Shown here: positions 43,940 through 54,898 of the stretch, piece by piece
Numbering within the stretch: position 1 is the first letter of the stretch
Layout: each line of letters starts with the position of its first letter
Assembly: GCF_023065955.2 (NCBI RefSeq)
Contig: NW_026623050.1
Location: forward strand, 26,618,501 to 26,682,500
Reading direction: 5' to 3'
From: Ursus arctos
Taxonomy: Eukaryota; Chordata; Mammalia; Carnivora; Ursidae
Length of the DNA: 64,000 bases
Translations under genes and position numbers: made by a program
The notes under the pieces: generated by a model
Told to the model about the DNA's origin: nothing
Seen by the model: only the letters and a program-made list of their open reading frames with translations
The model's database searches: none

Positions 43940-43959
43940 TGGAAACTACCAAGATTTTA

Positions 43960-44339
43960 GATGTGGATTAAGGAAGTTCTGACAACACTGCAGTTTAGCC
44001 CCTCCTGCACTTTATACCTTGCAGATTTTCTTCCAAATCCGACCTCTAGGTGGTTTTTCCTGAGCACATTAGTTTTATCATGCTATGTAACATGCTGTGT
44101 GCCTCTTGGTGACACACATGTTCTCCTAAATGCTTACAGATACCCCTTCGTTGCCTGTACAAATAGCCCCAAGGAGGGGAGCGGTGCACGCGGAATCTGC
44201 TTGTGTGTGTGTGTGTGTGTACTTGTTAGGAACTGAGAGCAGCAACCCCACACAAGCGGTTCCTGAACGCTGAAACCCTGTGGGTCTGCATGCTGCCCCA
44301 CTAACAGTCAGGGCCCAGACGTTCCATTGACTTGCCAGA
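43960..44339. other. Unique stretch with short (GT)n
   Basis: About ten GT units lie at 44201-44220. No repeat family or coding exon is recognised. Confidence 0.5.
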
Positions 44340-44660
44340 GTGGGCAAAGTTCCATAACTAATTTGAGAAGCATTAACAATACTCATTTGGTATAGTAAAA
44401 GATTTCATTAGTTTGGAATAATGGAAAGTTACCTGATACAGAAAATTCTAGGGAAAATTTGCAAGTAGTAAAGCATTTACATAATAAATTGCATTGGATG
44501 ACAGATGATGTGCCTAAAAGAGCTTTTGGAAATACGATCTGTGACAGAAATTTGACATTATTGCCCAATAGCAGGTTTTTAGGGGATCTGTGCTAATGGG
44601 TATTTAAGAGCAGCAATTAACATACCACTTCTTAATTAAGTGCTTCTGATTGATTGCTTG
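44340..44660. promoter_or_regulatory. AT-rich enhancer-like stretch (inferred)
   Basis: Repeat-free AT-rich DNA with TTAATTAA at 44633-44640 embedded in CACTTCTTAATTAAGTG, TTGACATTATTGCCC and GCAATTAACATACCAC. Dense homeodomain-like and NKX-like motifs resemble developmental enhancers. Nothing in a single sequence proves function. Confidence 0.25.
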
Positions 44661-44984
44661 GGGGGGGGGCACTGTCTGGCAGCAGTTGGACCCTTAAATT
44701 CTTTGCATAGCCATGTGTTAATCTGAATGAATCGGAACTTGTTTGGGGTTACCCTTGTTTTGCCAGGCATACCATTTAAACGTGGAGTATGTGAGGGTTA
44801 GCTCACGTAATGAATCAGTCCACACTAAAATCGCTCTGTAGCTCAGACCTGCAAGAATCCTCGTGTCTACTCTGTGCAGCAGTATCCACCTGTAAAGAAG
44901 AGCAGCGTGTATTTCCCGCCCACAAGAAGTTTAGAATCCTCTGCAGAGGACAGACAGACTGGCTTTTGGCCCCAGCAGAGCATC
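44661..44984. other. Unique non-coding stretch
   Basis: It follows a G-run of about 10 at 44660-44669. No repeat or coding feature is recognised. Confidence 0.4.
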
Positions 44985-45135
44985 ATCAAGCCCTGGGCTT
45001 TGGAGTCAGACAGACTTATGCTTTCTTGCCTGTGGGGGTGAGAGTGCTCCTTGACATACTGAAGCCTCAGTTTCCTTTGTGAAAGAAGGATGACCAGAGT
45101 CACCTCTCTGGGATATGGTGAGGGTAAGGGAAACA
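44985..45135 (+). mobile_element. MIR SINE
   Basis: GCTTTGGAGTCAGACAGACT, GAAGCCTCAGTTTCCTTTGT, GAAAGAAGGATGACC and GGATATGGTGAGGGTAAG follow MIR on the plus strand. Confidence 0.75.
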
Positions 45136-45371
45136 CGCACACACCCTCAGGCGTAAGTGGTCATTGTTGACCTGGTGTGGCTGCCCTGCTAATGTGGCAG
45201 AGAAATAACTGAAAGAGAGCATGGCAAATGTTTTACGAGACCAGGCACGTGTTCTGTGAGAACAGAGGTGGGAACTGGTAACTCCTGGTAAGGAATAAGA
45301 GGCCAAGAGGGGCAAGCCTCCAGGGAAAGGGTTAGCGAGGAGGCTATAGGTAGTGAGGTGTTCAAGGCTTC

Positions 45372-45660
45372 TCTGTTCATTCCTTCAGCAAACACTGATG
45401 GAAACTTAGGATCTGCCAGAGACTTTGTTACGCACTGGGGTTACCGGAGTGACTCAGGAAAAGATGAAAGCCCATGCCCTCTTGGAACCTACTTCCCAGT
45501 GGGAGAGAGGAGGAGGGAAGCAGCACTGAGTGGGGGAGGGTGCAAGGCAGATTCTGGGAGCATGAAGGAATGAAAAGAGCCAGAAGGGGAGTGCATAGGG
45601 GAAGGGGAAGCAGCCATGGAGGCTCAGGAGGGAAGTCAGTGCCCATTTGCCAAGGGCCCT
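45372..45660 (-). mobile_element. L2 LINE 3' remnant
   Basis: CATTCCTTCAGCAAACACTG, GCACTGGGGTTACCGGAGTG, CATGCCCTCTTGGAACCTAC and CCAGTGGGAGAGAGGAGG are the complement of the L2 3' end. The overlapping frames at 45358-45812 derive from it and the adjacent simple repeat. Confidence 0.8.
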
Positions 45661-45692
45661 ATGCTAGTCATTGCGGACGACTCAGCAGCCAT

Positions 45693-45705
45693 AAGAGTTT
45701 TTTTG

Positions 45706-45736
<31 letters not shown>

Positions 45737-45738
45737 TA
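45693..45738. repeat. (TTTTG)n simple repeat
   Basis: About seven TTTTG units followed by a T-run. It lies directly upstream of the old L1 remnant, in the position expected of its ancestral poly(A) tail (complement), but could also be independent. Confidence 0.9.
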
Positions 45739-45739
45739 A

Positions 45740-46275
45740 ATGTGAAGATCTTTTTTTCTCAACTTTAATTGTGATGCATATTCATTATAGAAAACGCATG
45801 AAAAAAAATTAAAAGGTCAAAGTGAGAGAAAAACCCTTGGCTCCATCACTCAAGAGAAATTTGTATTTTGACTAACTTCCTGTCCTGTTTTCCCTGATGA
45901 GATTGGTTGGTTGGTTTATTTCTTGGGTTGACATAATTGGGGTCATGGTATAAGTCAGTTTTGCCTTTTGTTTTCTCCACTTACTATGAAGTAAGCAGTT
46001 TCTCAGATTCTCATAAATAGTATTTTTCTGGCCAAGTAATACCCAGTTGAGAAAATAAAACACCATTAACTTAGTGCCTTTGGATCATTAAGATGTTTTC
46101 AAGTTCTTACTAGTGTCAAGGATGAATGTTTAGCATCTTTATATTTGAAAGTGTTTCTGCATCTAAGATTATTCTGTGAGGATAGATCTCCTGACATTGC
46201 GATTACTGGTTCAAGGGACTTGGCATTTTAAAGATGTTTGAAACACATTGTCAAAGTATTTCCCTTAAAGGTAAC
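45740..46275 (-). mobile_element. Ancient L1ME-type 3' remnant
   Basis: TTGCCTTTTGTTTTCTCCAC, TTACTATGAAGTAAGCAGTT, GATCATTAAGATGTTTTCAA, CTGTGAGGATAGATCTCCTG and GCGATTACTGGTTCAAGGGA follow the complement of an old L1 3' region (atatcttggagat...gaattgctgggtcaaaggg). Confidence 0.75.
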
Positions 46276-46849
46276 ACCTAGGGGAAAGGTTGTAAACCTT
46301 TGTGTCCTAGGGATTCAGTGGAACTCTTGGCGGGGAGGGGGTGGATTTGGGCTGAAGGAGGTTGGAGTCCAAGTGGTTAGCAGATAATGCCTCCCCTGGG
46401 GTGACGATATATCTGACAAAGAGTGGCAGGACCTCGCTTGAATACGATGTGGCTTTATAGGGGATCATAAAATCTGGCAAGAGTCTGAGCTGGTTTGTAG
46501 CTGAAGAGGACACGTTCGGTTTAAGACCTCTGGAATTCCTTCTTGTCCTCTGTGGTTCTTATGATGTAACTGTTGAGATGTCACTGTTGTCTGTTGAACT
46601 GAGTTCTCTGAGCCCTTGATTGAGGACACAAGCATTTTTATATGCCTAGTTACTGTCTAATTAAACTCGAAGGTTTTGGGGCCAAGAGAAAGGTGGCTGG
46701 TGGTGCCTGAGGCTTTGGCAAGGAACAGGGCTCTTGCTGTAGCAGGGTTGAGGCAGGCAGGCCTGGTCGGTCTGGGTGGTGCTAGGGAGTGTGCTGGAGG
46801 GGGAGGGGCAGACCTCATGGCGTGTAGGGGGGCGGAGTAGTGTGTGGGC
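46276..46849. other. Unique non-coding stretch, G-rich near the end
   Basis: No repeat family is recognised. 46797-46838 contains several G-runs (GGAGGGGGAGGGG, then GGGGGG), so a quadruplex is possible but loops are long. Minus-strand proline-rich frames at 46657-46942 reflect this composition. Confidence 0.45.
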
Positions 46850-47030
46850 ACGGGGCTGAAGACATGGGCTACAGAGTTGGCTTTCAGTTACGGGACTGGC
46901 TCTTCCACTGACTGGCCAAGTGACTTGGGGAGGACTAGCCAAGCCACTCTGTGCCTCAGTTTCCTCAGGAGCCGTACCAACCTGGGCATTCTCTTCTTAG
47001 GTGCTACACTAAGCAAGTGTTTTCAGGCCT
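46850..47030 (+). mobile_element. MIR SINE
   Basis: GACTGGCTCTTCCACTGACT, GGCCAAGTGACTTGGGGAGG, CTCTGTGCCTCAGTTTCCTC and GGTGCTACACTAAGCAAGTG follow MIR on the plus strand. Confidence 0.8.
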
Positions 47031-47476
47031 ATATATGTAAGAGGTGGCATTTTAAAGAAAATGCAAAGAATGACAAAATCAAAACTCAGACTAAGTAGTT
47101 GCTTCTTAATGTTGTTGAAAGCATATCATGTGCAGCCCATGGGAAGTCCTTAGTAAACGGCAGCAAAGGTGTTTGATGATGACAGTGTCTTATCAGAGGG
47201 CCCACAAGGTGTTGAGGTTGTTCTCACAGACCCTCTGGGAAGAGTTGTTTCTTTGGGTGGTGTTCTTCCCCATGACAGACAAAAACACTTTCTCTATACC
47301 ATGCCCCAGAGCTAGTTTTCTGGAAAAGATGCTTGGCCTTCAAGGCTGAATTCCTGTCCCCAGCTCCATTTTCCTCGGCTCTTTAGGGACTGTGGGAAGG
47401 AGTTGTCCTTGTCATAGGTGTCCTTGACCTGGCCATTCTGAGCTGCTGGGGTTGGACAAGCCCAGTGTTAGACCAG
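47031..47476. other. Unique non-coding stretch
   Basis: No repeat or coding feature is recognised. Confidence 0.45.
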
Positions 47477-47529
47477 GTTGTAGTTTCCTACAGCTGCCTT
47501 AACAATTTACCACAAACTGGGTGACTTAT
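47477..47529 (+). mobile_element. Old interspersed repeat, left part
   Basis: TTGTAGTTTCCTACAGCTGC, CTTAACAATTTACCACAAAC and TGGGTGACTTA match the start of a common mammalian repeat whose next consensus words (aaacaacagaaatttatt) resume only at 48058. Family name not assigned; strand follows the usual consensus orientation. Confidence 0.75.
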
Positions 47530-48057
47530 GTGGGTAGGGGTACTTTTTCCTCTGTCCTTGTGAGTTGTTAGCTGAGACCCCCTATAATAGATTAAAAAGA
47601 GAAAAGCTTATTAATCTGGATACCTCATGGACACGTGAGAGATACACATGGGGTAAAAATGAGTAACTGTAAGAGGCAGTTTAGAATTTAGGCTTAAACA
47701 TCATGTTAATAGGGAAAGGGAGGGAGATGTAGGCCTCTTAGGGAAGAATACGTGATTTTTAGGAAAGACAATGGGTCCTTTGAAGAATAGATGGAATTTT
47801 TTTTTTTTTTTTTGGTAAGAGTTTGGGTGTGGTGTTGACTTCTAGTCGTCTCCTTTCTTGAATGAGTCAATCTTCCCTGGTTGATAAAACTCCTGGGGAG
47901 GGGATTTATACAATTGAATTTATTTTGTATAATTTTTTAAGGCAGATATGTGGAGTTGACAGAAAGCCTCTCGTATTACTGTTTTGCACCTACCTGTAGC
48001 TTATAGCCCAAGTATACCAAAGTAGCATATTTTGGGGTGGCATATTTTGCTACCTTC
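47530..48057. mobile_element. Putative ERVL-type LTR inserted in an older repeat
   Basis: About 528 bp interrupts the older repeat exactly between two adjacent consensus words, so it is an insertion. It contains no coding frame. AAGTATACCAAAGTAGCATA, TTTTGGGGTGGCATATTTTG and CTACC near its end and GTTAGCTGAGACCCCCTATA near its start resemble ERVL-class LTRs. I see no clear target duplication. A T17 run lies at about 47798-47814. The LTR identity is tentative; the insertion itself is well supported. Confidence 0.5.
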
Positions 48058-48434
48058 CAAACAACAGAAATTTACCATCTCACAGTTCTGGGGGTTAGAA
48101 ATCCAAAATCAGGGTATTGGCAGAGCCAGGCTCCCTCTGAAGGCTCTAGTGGAAAATCATTCCTGACCTCTGCTAACTTCTTTTGGCCACTTAACTCCAA
48201 ACGTGTACCTCTGTCTTCATACGGACTCACCTTCTCCTTGTATTCTCGCTCTTACAAGGGCACCTCTCATTGGATTTAAGACCTACTCATGTAATCCAGG
48301 ATGATCGCTTCTCAGTATCTTTGATATGAAGACGTAAATCTACAAACTTTTTCCAAATCTGGTCACATTCACAGGTTTCAGGGATTATGACATGGCCATA
48401 TCTTTTTGGGGGGCTACTGTTCAACCATTACAAG
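48058..48434 (+). mobile_element. Old interspersed repeat, right part
   Basis: AAACAACAGAAATTTACCAT, CTCACAGTTCTGGGGGTTAG, CCCTCTGAAGGCTCTAGTGG, ATGTAATCCAGGATGATCGC, TTCACAGGTTTCAGGGATTA and GGGGGGCTACTGTTCAACC follow the rest of the consensus. Together with 47477-47529 it makes one element of about 430 bp. Confidence 0.8.
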
Positions 48435-49756
48435 CCAGAGGTTGGGGCTTTGCCTTAGGGCACAACCAAAGTGTCTGTTGTAACATTGTCCTCTGTACCC
48501 CAAAGTCATGGACGCTTGGGGGCGGGCATCTCTGGCTTGACCTTTCTGGGTCTAGAGCCTCAACTCCTTTTTAGGAGAGGCCCAGAGGTTAAGAAAGTTT
48601 ACTCCAGAGGCAGGAACTTAAGCCCAAGCATTTGGTGCCCAGGATTGCTAGGACATGAGGATTGCCATGTCAGGCACACTGTAGTGCCCAAACTTTCTTG
48701 AAGGGGTAGCATCTGGAGTTCCTATGTGAGGCTGGTACAGTCTTGAGTCAGAAATCCTTGATGCTTATGGAAGCAGGTAAACCTCATGATAGGTACTGTA
48801 GCTATAGTTCGATCTTTGTGGTAAAGGGCAGTGGCTGTGAACTACAGGACTCTGGCACCTGGGAAATCTGGTGATTGTGAGGGTTATAGGTGCAGCTGAA
48901 TTTCTGTTGCCAGAATTCCTTATGTAAATACACTGTAGGTAAATGCAAACAGTAGAAGTCAAATGAGGAGCTATTACTGGTCTTTGTGGAGATCAGCTGT
49001 GGGTTAGGTATCAGACTTCACAATCAAGCTCAAGAGAGTCCCTCCTGGCTTTAGAGCTGCAGTTGATAGAACAATAATAACGTGTGAGTTGCCTTTCCTC
49101 TCTGTTTTCTTCAGGTCAAAGCACTGTTAAATTCTTTGGTGATAATTGTTCTTTCTTCCTTCTTCCCAGCATTCCTTCTTCCTGTGGTTTCCCCCTTTTC
49201 TTTGCTCTTGTCAAGACTCCAGTGCTATTGAAAATGTTAACAGGATTCCCCTGTTGATACGAACTTGTTTCCAAAGTGATTTCAACGTGGTTCCGTCCAA
49301 AACCGTAGGTGGTTTTTGCAGATTGATCTTCTTGGACCATACTCCTCCTCCGCCTCCCGTGGGGAAGGGTGCCAGACTATTTCTTGGCTCTCTTCCAAGT
49401 GTGTCAACAGCCACTTGGTTTCTAGTTCACCAAGAGCAGAATAATCTTGGGTAAACATGGCCGTTGGAAAAAAGCAAATATTGGTCTTGGCAATTGTAGT
49501 CTCTCAAGTGTTTGGCCCCTCATGTTAGTGGACAAAAGAGAGTTACATAGAGAATGTGGCAGCAAATATCACATCTGGTTAAAGAATATTGGTAGAAATA
49601 TAAATAAAAAAGATTTGTAAAAGACCATTCAGTTCTTTGTCTTTTTCTCTGCTTGTCTCTCCTGTCCCTCTTTGTCTCCCTGTGTCTCTCTCCCCCTCCC
49701 TGCCTCTCTGAACAAGTTAGAAAATTCCCTTAATGCTTAATTCTACTTGCTTAAGC
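48435..49756. other. Unique non-coding stretch
   Basis: No repeat family or exon is recognised. A CT-rich tract lies at 49630-49710 (CTCTTTGTCTCCCTGTGTCT and similar). The opposite-strand frames at 49116-49454 overlap and show no motifs. Confidence 0.5.
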
Positions 49757-49975
49757 CAGGTCTTCTCAACTTTAACTTACTGACATTTTTTTAGGCCAGA
49801 TAATTCTTCGTTGTGTGGCGCTCTTCTGTGTGTTACAGCATGTTGGACAGTTTCCTTGGTCTCTAGCCATCAGATACTCGTAGCACCCCTCCCCGGTTGT
49901 GACAACCAAACATTTTTCCAAACAATGCCAGCATTTCCTGAGGGCCAAGTTACCCATGGCTGAAAACCACTGGCT
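49757..49975 (-). mobile_element. MER20 hAT DNA transposon
   Basis: CTGACATTTTTTTAGGCCAG, ATAATTCTTCGTTGTGTGGC, CACCCCTCCCCGGTTGTGAC, AACCAAACATTTTTCCAAAC and GCTGAAAACCACTGGC are the complement of MER20 from end to end. Confidence 0.85.
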
Positions 49976-50165
49976 TAAGAACATTCTTCCCAAAGTGGTA
50001 GCATAAGATGTCCTGAGTTTGGTGATGGAAGGGTGTCTGTATGTAGGGAGGGGCGGTGGCTGGGTCCATTGACCGAGTCCCCTTCTAACCCAGCTGTCCT
50101 CAATATGGTCATGATGTGGGTCTCCCAGAAGTGAGGACTGTTGGTGATTATCAAATCAACATTAT
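49976..50165. other. Unique non-coding stretch
   Basis: No repeat or coding feature is recognised. Confidence 0.4.
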
Positions 50166-50630
50166 TTGCTGTTAACTTTTAGAGCAGATATTAACTATTT
50201 TCCCCCCCTGGATTATTGCCATTTTTCTGGTGGTTTTAAAAACAGGGATGCCAGTCACAGTGATAGTGCTCTGGAGATGGGCCTGACACTTGGCACCTTT
50301 CCGTTGCTTGATTCCTCAACTGGGCAACAAAGCATGACAGGAGTCTATTGCCCATCATGTGTGCGAATCACTCATACTTACTTCATGTCATCAGAGGGGA
50401 AGGTGCCTAATTTTGATGTCAAGGTGACACACTGTGTGGGCAGATGTTGTCCCTGGACCTTCTCAGGCATGACTGCATGTACGTACAGCCAGCAAGTCTT
50501 GCTCTTTAGAAAACTTGAAATACTCTATCCCGATGGAACTGTTACAGGAACTACCTTTAAAGCCCAAAACGTCTTCATCACACTTCCAGAGTTGGGAGTT
50601 TGTTGCGGAAATATCATTGTCCTAACATAA
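50166..50630 (+). other. 154-codon open frame in unique DNA, probably not a gene
   Basis: This plus-strand frame lies between MER20 and an old L1 remnant and is not itself a recognised repeat. The predicted protein is cysteine-rich (about nine Cys). It has no signal peptide, membrane span, known domain or zinc-finger spacing. No Kozak-strength start, promoter or poly(A) signal supports it. A few open frames of this length are expected by chance in 64 kb. Confidence 0.15.
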
Positions 50631-50689
50631 TTAGGTGAACAACAACGTACTGTACCTCCATGTGTCCCCTCCAGTTTGTTTTTTAATTG

Positions 50690-50940
50690 GAAATGGCAGA
50701 CGAAGTAGGAAGAACACCGCGAGCCCATCGCCCAGCTCCCATGGTTAATACATGACCGATTTTGTTGGTCAAGAACCCCTCCTTCTCCACGCGATTATTT
50801 TGAAGTAAACCCTCCCCCTAGCATTTTGTCTCTGTGTGTCCATGTACATATGTTTCAGTATGCAACTCGAAAAGGTGGAGGTTCTTTTCGGAAGTGTAAT
50901 TATTATCCCTAAAAATACATGAGCCAGTTTTAAACCTAAA
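50690..50940. mobile_element. Ancient L1-type fragment
   Basis: TTTTGAAGTAAACCCTCCCC, GCATTTTGTC, TACATATGTTTCAGTATGCA and ACTCGAAAAGGTGGAGGTTC resemble an old L1 segment (ttttgaagcaaatcccagacat...atatttcagtatgtatctctaaaag). Orientation and boundaries are uncertain. Confidence 0.5.
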
Positions 50941-52824
50941 AATGCTTAATGCTAAATGTCTATTCCATGTGGTTGATAAGTCGCTCAGGTCTCTTGCAGT
51001 CTACTCTGCATCCCTCTCCATGGCATCACAGCTCCCCAGGCCAGGCCAGGAACCAGGCTGCCTTTCATTCTCTTCGTGTCCTCATGTACTGAGGTGTGGG
51101 GGTGCTGCACCTGTTGCCTGGCGCTTGGTAGGCACATAACAGGTACCTGTTCTCCTTCTAGTTCTGTAAGTTAGGTTCCTCCTTCTGGGAGGATGCACAG
51201 CCCTTTTCTCAAAGAAAACACTCAGCTGCCAGGTGCTTTCTATTGTCTGGAAGCTCCTCTCCACATATGTGCCCTTAGGTAGGCTGCTGACAGCACCGTC
51301 CCCCAGAAATAAAACCTTTTTACCCCCTTCTCTGCCAGACTTTTCATGCCAGAATATGTGGTACCAGCCAGAGGTCTGGAAGTACATGAAAAGCTGGTAT
51401 CTGCTGACTCTGCATTCTGTCAGTGACCAAGCTGTACCCAAATGCTGCTTTGCAGTGCTTCTGTTCCAGGCTACTTTCCCGCCTCTCCTGCCCTGTGGGC
51501 CACCCGACTCCCTGCTGCCACCTCACAGTTGCCCTTCCGACTGCCATCCACTCCTTCTGTGCCTTTCTGTTTTGGCGCAGTGGCTGCTGCTTAGCCATGT
51601 ATGTCTCTCCCAGCCAGCCCGGGCTTCATCAAGAAGCTGCTCTCTGCACTCCCCAGTCTCTCTCTTTTTTTCCCTCAAAGCTATTATTTACTCTGTACAA
51701 GATTCCCCTGTACATGAGCCATTCTTCTCCTCTTGCTTACATAGTCAACAAGCGCACACCAGCCCTTTGGCTCAGGTTCACAGGGCTTCCCTGGGGAAGG
51801 GTGTCAGGCCAGTTAAACTGGGGGGGGGGGGGTGTCTTTCTTTGATGCCTCCTTCTGGGAGCATTGGAAAGCTTCAGGTTCCAGGGGCGCAAGCCGGGCC
51901 CAGCCGTGTGGATGCACAGAGCTCTGTGCCTTGGTGCTGAACAGCTTTGCTGTCTGGGACAGCACAGAGTTTTTGCAACTACTCAAGGGCAAAATCATGC
52001 CCATGGGACAGAGTCCTACAGTTTGAGGCCAGATGTCCCCAAATACCCAGGGTGCAGTGCCCCTGCCTGTGAACTCATGAACATCCCAGCTCCGAAATGG
52101 ACTCGTGACTGGCTCTGTTATTGCCTTACCTTCCAGTTTCCATAGCCCCACCCTGAGCGAGGTGTGGTTTGTCCAGAAATCGTGCCCCTTGACATTGTCT
52201 GCTCACCCTGATGGCACCCTGTTTACACACCCTTCCACTGCTCTTTGACCTCGCTGAAACCTCTCTATTGAAACTCCCACTCTGTTAGGCTCCCCCGCTT
52301 TCACTTCCTCCTTCCAGTAGGCCTCCTCTGAGGGACTCGAGCCGTCTGATGCTCTCGCCCTGAGCCCTAGAGAACAAAGGCCGCATGGCCACCTCTGGGG
52401 GCCCATCAGAGACGCACCATTATGACCACCACCTCTGCTCAGCCCTCTGCTGCCCATGTGTCCTTTCAGCGGCCTCTGGTCCAGGCATGCTCGGGTTCTT
52501 CCAGGAAGTACGCAGCCTTATCACCTTGCTCTGAGTCCCTTTATACCATCCCTTCCTTGGTACCCCTCTTTTCAGAGAGCGTGCTCCTCCCATCTCTTAT
52601 GGAAGATACGGGTTCCCGAGGTGCCACTTGTCAGGCTTCCCTCCTCTGTTGCCCGTGTCCAGACTTGGGGAAGTGCTCTCGGGTGGAAGTGTCTCCCTCT
52701 TCCCATCTCCCATAAGGTCTCCTTGCTCCAGGAATCCCCCTCCTCTTCTGGGCTGTGGTTCCTCCTTCAGTCTACAGCTTGCTGGAATTCCCAAATCTTA
52801 TAACAACAAAACGGCCTGTCCCTT
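50941..52824. other. GC-richer unique stretch with long chance frames
   Basis: About 1.9 kb without a recognised repeat. It holds the longest frame in the window (235 codons, 51233-51940, +), overlapped by frames of 140, 119 and 112 codons in other frames. A G13 run at 51820-51832 lies within it. The translation is Pro/Ser/Leu-rich without domains, as expected of C-rich DNA. No supported exon. Confidence 0.5.
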
Positions 52825-52935
52825 AACATAAGGGGTATTCATTATTAACCCTCTGAACTGATGAGGACACTGAGGCTTGCGGGGGGAAGTGGCTGCCCAG
52901 GCTCCTAGACGGCTGGTTAGTGCTGGCACTCGGGA
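52825..52935 (-). mobile_element. MIR remnant
   Basis: CATTATTAACCCTCTGAACT, GATGAGGACACTGAGGCTTG and CGGCTGGTTAGTGCTGGCAC are a reversed MIR. Confidence 0.65.
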
Positions 52936-54120
52936 GGGAGCTCAGCTGCCTGGCTCCCTGCTCAGGACCTCAGCCTGGGGTCAGTGCTACCAGAGGGACG
53001 CAGCCTCACTAGAAGCCCCACCGTTGGCCGGAGCCAGGGCTCAGGAGCGAGTGTTGAGACCCAATGTCACTGAAGTGACTGCCAGTCTGAGAGTCATTCC
53101 ATGCTTACAGTGCTAGACACCCTGACAACTTCGGGGACCATCTGTCTGTCTTTCCAGCTCCGTTGTGGCTTCTTCAGGGGCCGCCTCTCCATTTCCCTGT
53201 TGCTCAGAACACTCTGTACATGGCTGGTGCTTACTTATTGGCTCCTTACCTACGAGTTTTTAGCTTTTAATCTCCACCTGGCTTTTAAAAAACACTTTAA
53301 TTTCCACCTATAGGTAAAGAACCCTTGACATCTGTGCTTCCTTGCGGTGTAATCATTCCACTTATGAACTTGAGTTTGTATATAATTGAATATTTCTGAA
53401 ATTGGGACCCATCACCACTGGATTATAAGCAGCACCATGTGGTTTAAAATCCATGGCATTGTACAATCGAAGAACGAGGGCATTGCAATTGTACGTGTAC
53501 AGATATCACTGTTACAGATCCTCGTCCGAGCTATGTCACGGAAGTTGTTCTGTTTTACTCACCGTCTCCTGAGTGGTAGTTTTTCCTTCCTAAACACAGA
53601 GTCCCGGCTCCCTTTCCATATGCGCTTCCTTCTGCCCCTTAAACATGTAGAATGTGATGACCAGAAAATTGGGGATTCTGGTGAGCTGGTTTAGTGTTTC
53701 TGAAATGAAGGGTCAGTTATTCGACTTATAATTTGTTTTGGGCTGGCCTACTTCTGTAAAATGCAATAAAAATGAAATATTTGAAAAACAAAATATAAGC
53801 ATTTTTAAATCACATTTAGCCAACATAAATTGTTAAATTGCTATAATAGTTTCCAAATGTTTACTCTCCATTTCTGTACTTACTGCAGACCAGTCACACA
53901 CTGGTGGTGGGCAGACCACCCTTTGGGTACCGTTGGGCTAGATAATGGAGGTTTTACTTAGTTCCTCTATTTCCACGGAGTCATGGAAAAAAGAAGAAAG
54001 GTCCAGCTTACTCTGATCCCTGCTGACCCTTAGGAAAATATAACTGGGAAGCACCCTGAAATCCACTGACCTTCAGAGGTCAGGCATAACGTGTGACTCT
54101 TCCTTTAAAAAGAAAAATCA
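52936..54120. other. Unique non-coding stretch
   Basis: No confident repeat or exon. 53130-53320 resembles the composition of L2 but is too weak to call. The 102-codon frame at 53386-53694 lacks motifs. Confidence 0.45.
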
Positions 54121-54335
54121 GGGGCACTGGGTGGCACAGTTGTTAGAGTATCCGACTCTTGGTTTCCGCTCAGGTCGTGATCTTGGCGTCCTGGGATTGA
54201 GCCCTGCAACGGGTTGCACGCTTACTGTGGAGTCTGCTTGGGATTCTCTCTCCCTCTGCACCGCCCCCCCCCCCCCCCCCCCCGCTCGCTCTCGTGTATG
54301 CCCTCTTTAAAGTAAAACTTAAAAAAAAAAAAAAA
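54121..54335 (+). mobile_element. CAN-SINE with an expanded C20 tract
   Basis: Head GGGGCACTGGGTGGCACAGT, CCGCTCAGGTCGTGATCTTG, GCGTCCTGGGATTGAGCCC, CT-rich middle replaced in part by 20 consecutive C bases at 54264-54283, then CTCTTTAAAGTAAAACTT and an A-rich tail ending at about 54335. The target duplication is not clear. Confidence 0.93.
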
Positions 54336-54885
54336 GTGTTCAAATACTCAGTTAAATCAGATGTTCATGATTTCATCCATTGGAAACCAGTAGAAGGCAG
54401 GTGAGTGGCTCTCCTCGTGGTTTATGGAGAATGCCCTAAGACGAATGTGGGTCTGTATATTTTCTCAGCTGCATAGAGTGTAATTCTAATACCCAAGGTC
54501 ATAACAGCCAGAAGAAATGTTATCATATTCCGATTGTGAGATAAAAAATACACGGACTGGGAATTGCTTTTTAAATAGCATAGCATTTAAATGTTTTGAT
54601 TCTCATTCTGAAGGGGTCTATCTGATGATTATGTGATATTTTATGCTCAAGGTAGCTGTAATGGTCTTACTGGAACACTTAAGTATTCAAATCTTAATGG
54701 GAATTGGCAGGAACCATTAGGGGAAGTATACAAGATAATTAAAAACAAGTCCAAGTGCATTAACTTTAGCTTTAGGGTTTATATTCAAATAACACTAGTT
54801 AGACTGGATTAACCTGAAACATATTTATGCCATTATCAAAAGGAATTAGAATCTAGAGAAACACTGTACTAGAAAGGAGATTTAA
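54336..54885. promoter_or_regulatory. AT-rich conserved-like stretch (inferred)
   Basis: About 550 bp between two SINEs with no repeat match and few CpGs. Motif-like words include GCATTTAAATG, TTATGTGATATTTTATG and TAGTTAGACTGGATTAACC. The texture resembles mammalian conserved noncoding elements, and no transposon has landed within it. Function is inference. Confidence 0.25.
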
Positions 54886-54898
54886 AATTTTAGATTTT

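Noticed and set aside
47530..48057. Endogenous retrovirus with genes
   Set aside because: The insert has no gag, pol or env-like frame; at most it is a solo LTR.
51233..51940. 235-codon plus-strand open frame
   Set aside because: Other long frames overlap it in the same DNA on both strands, composition is that of C-rich DNA, and no domain or start context supports it.
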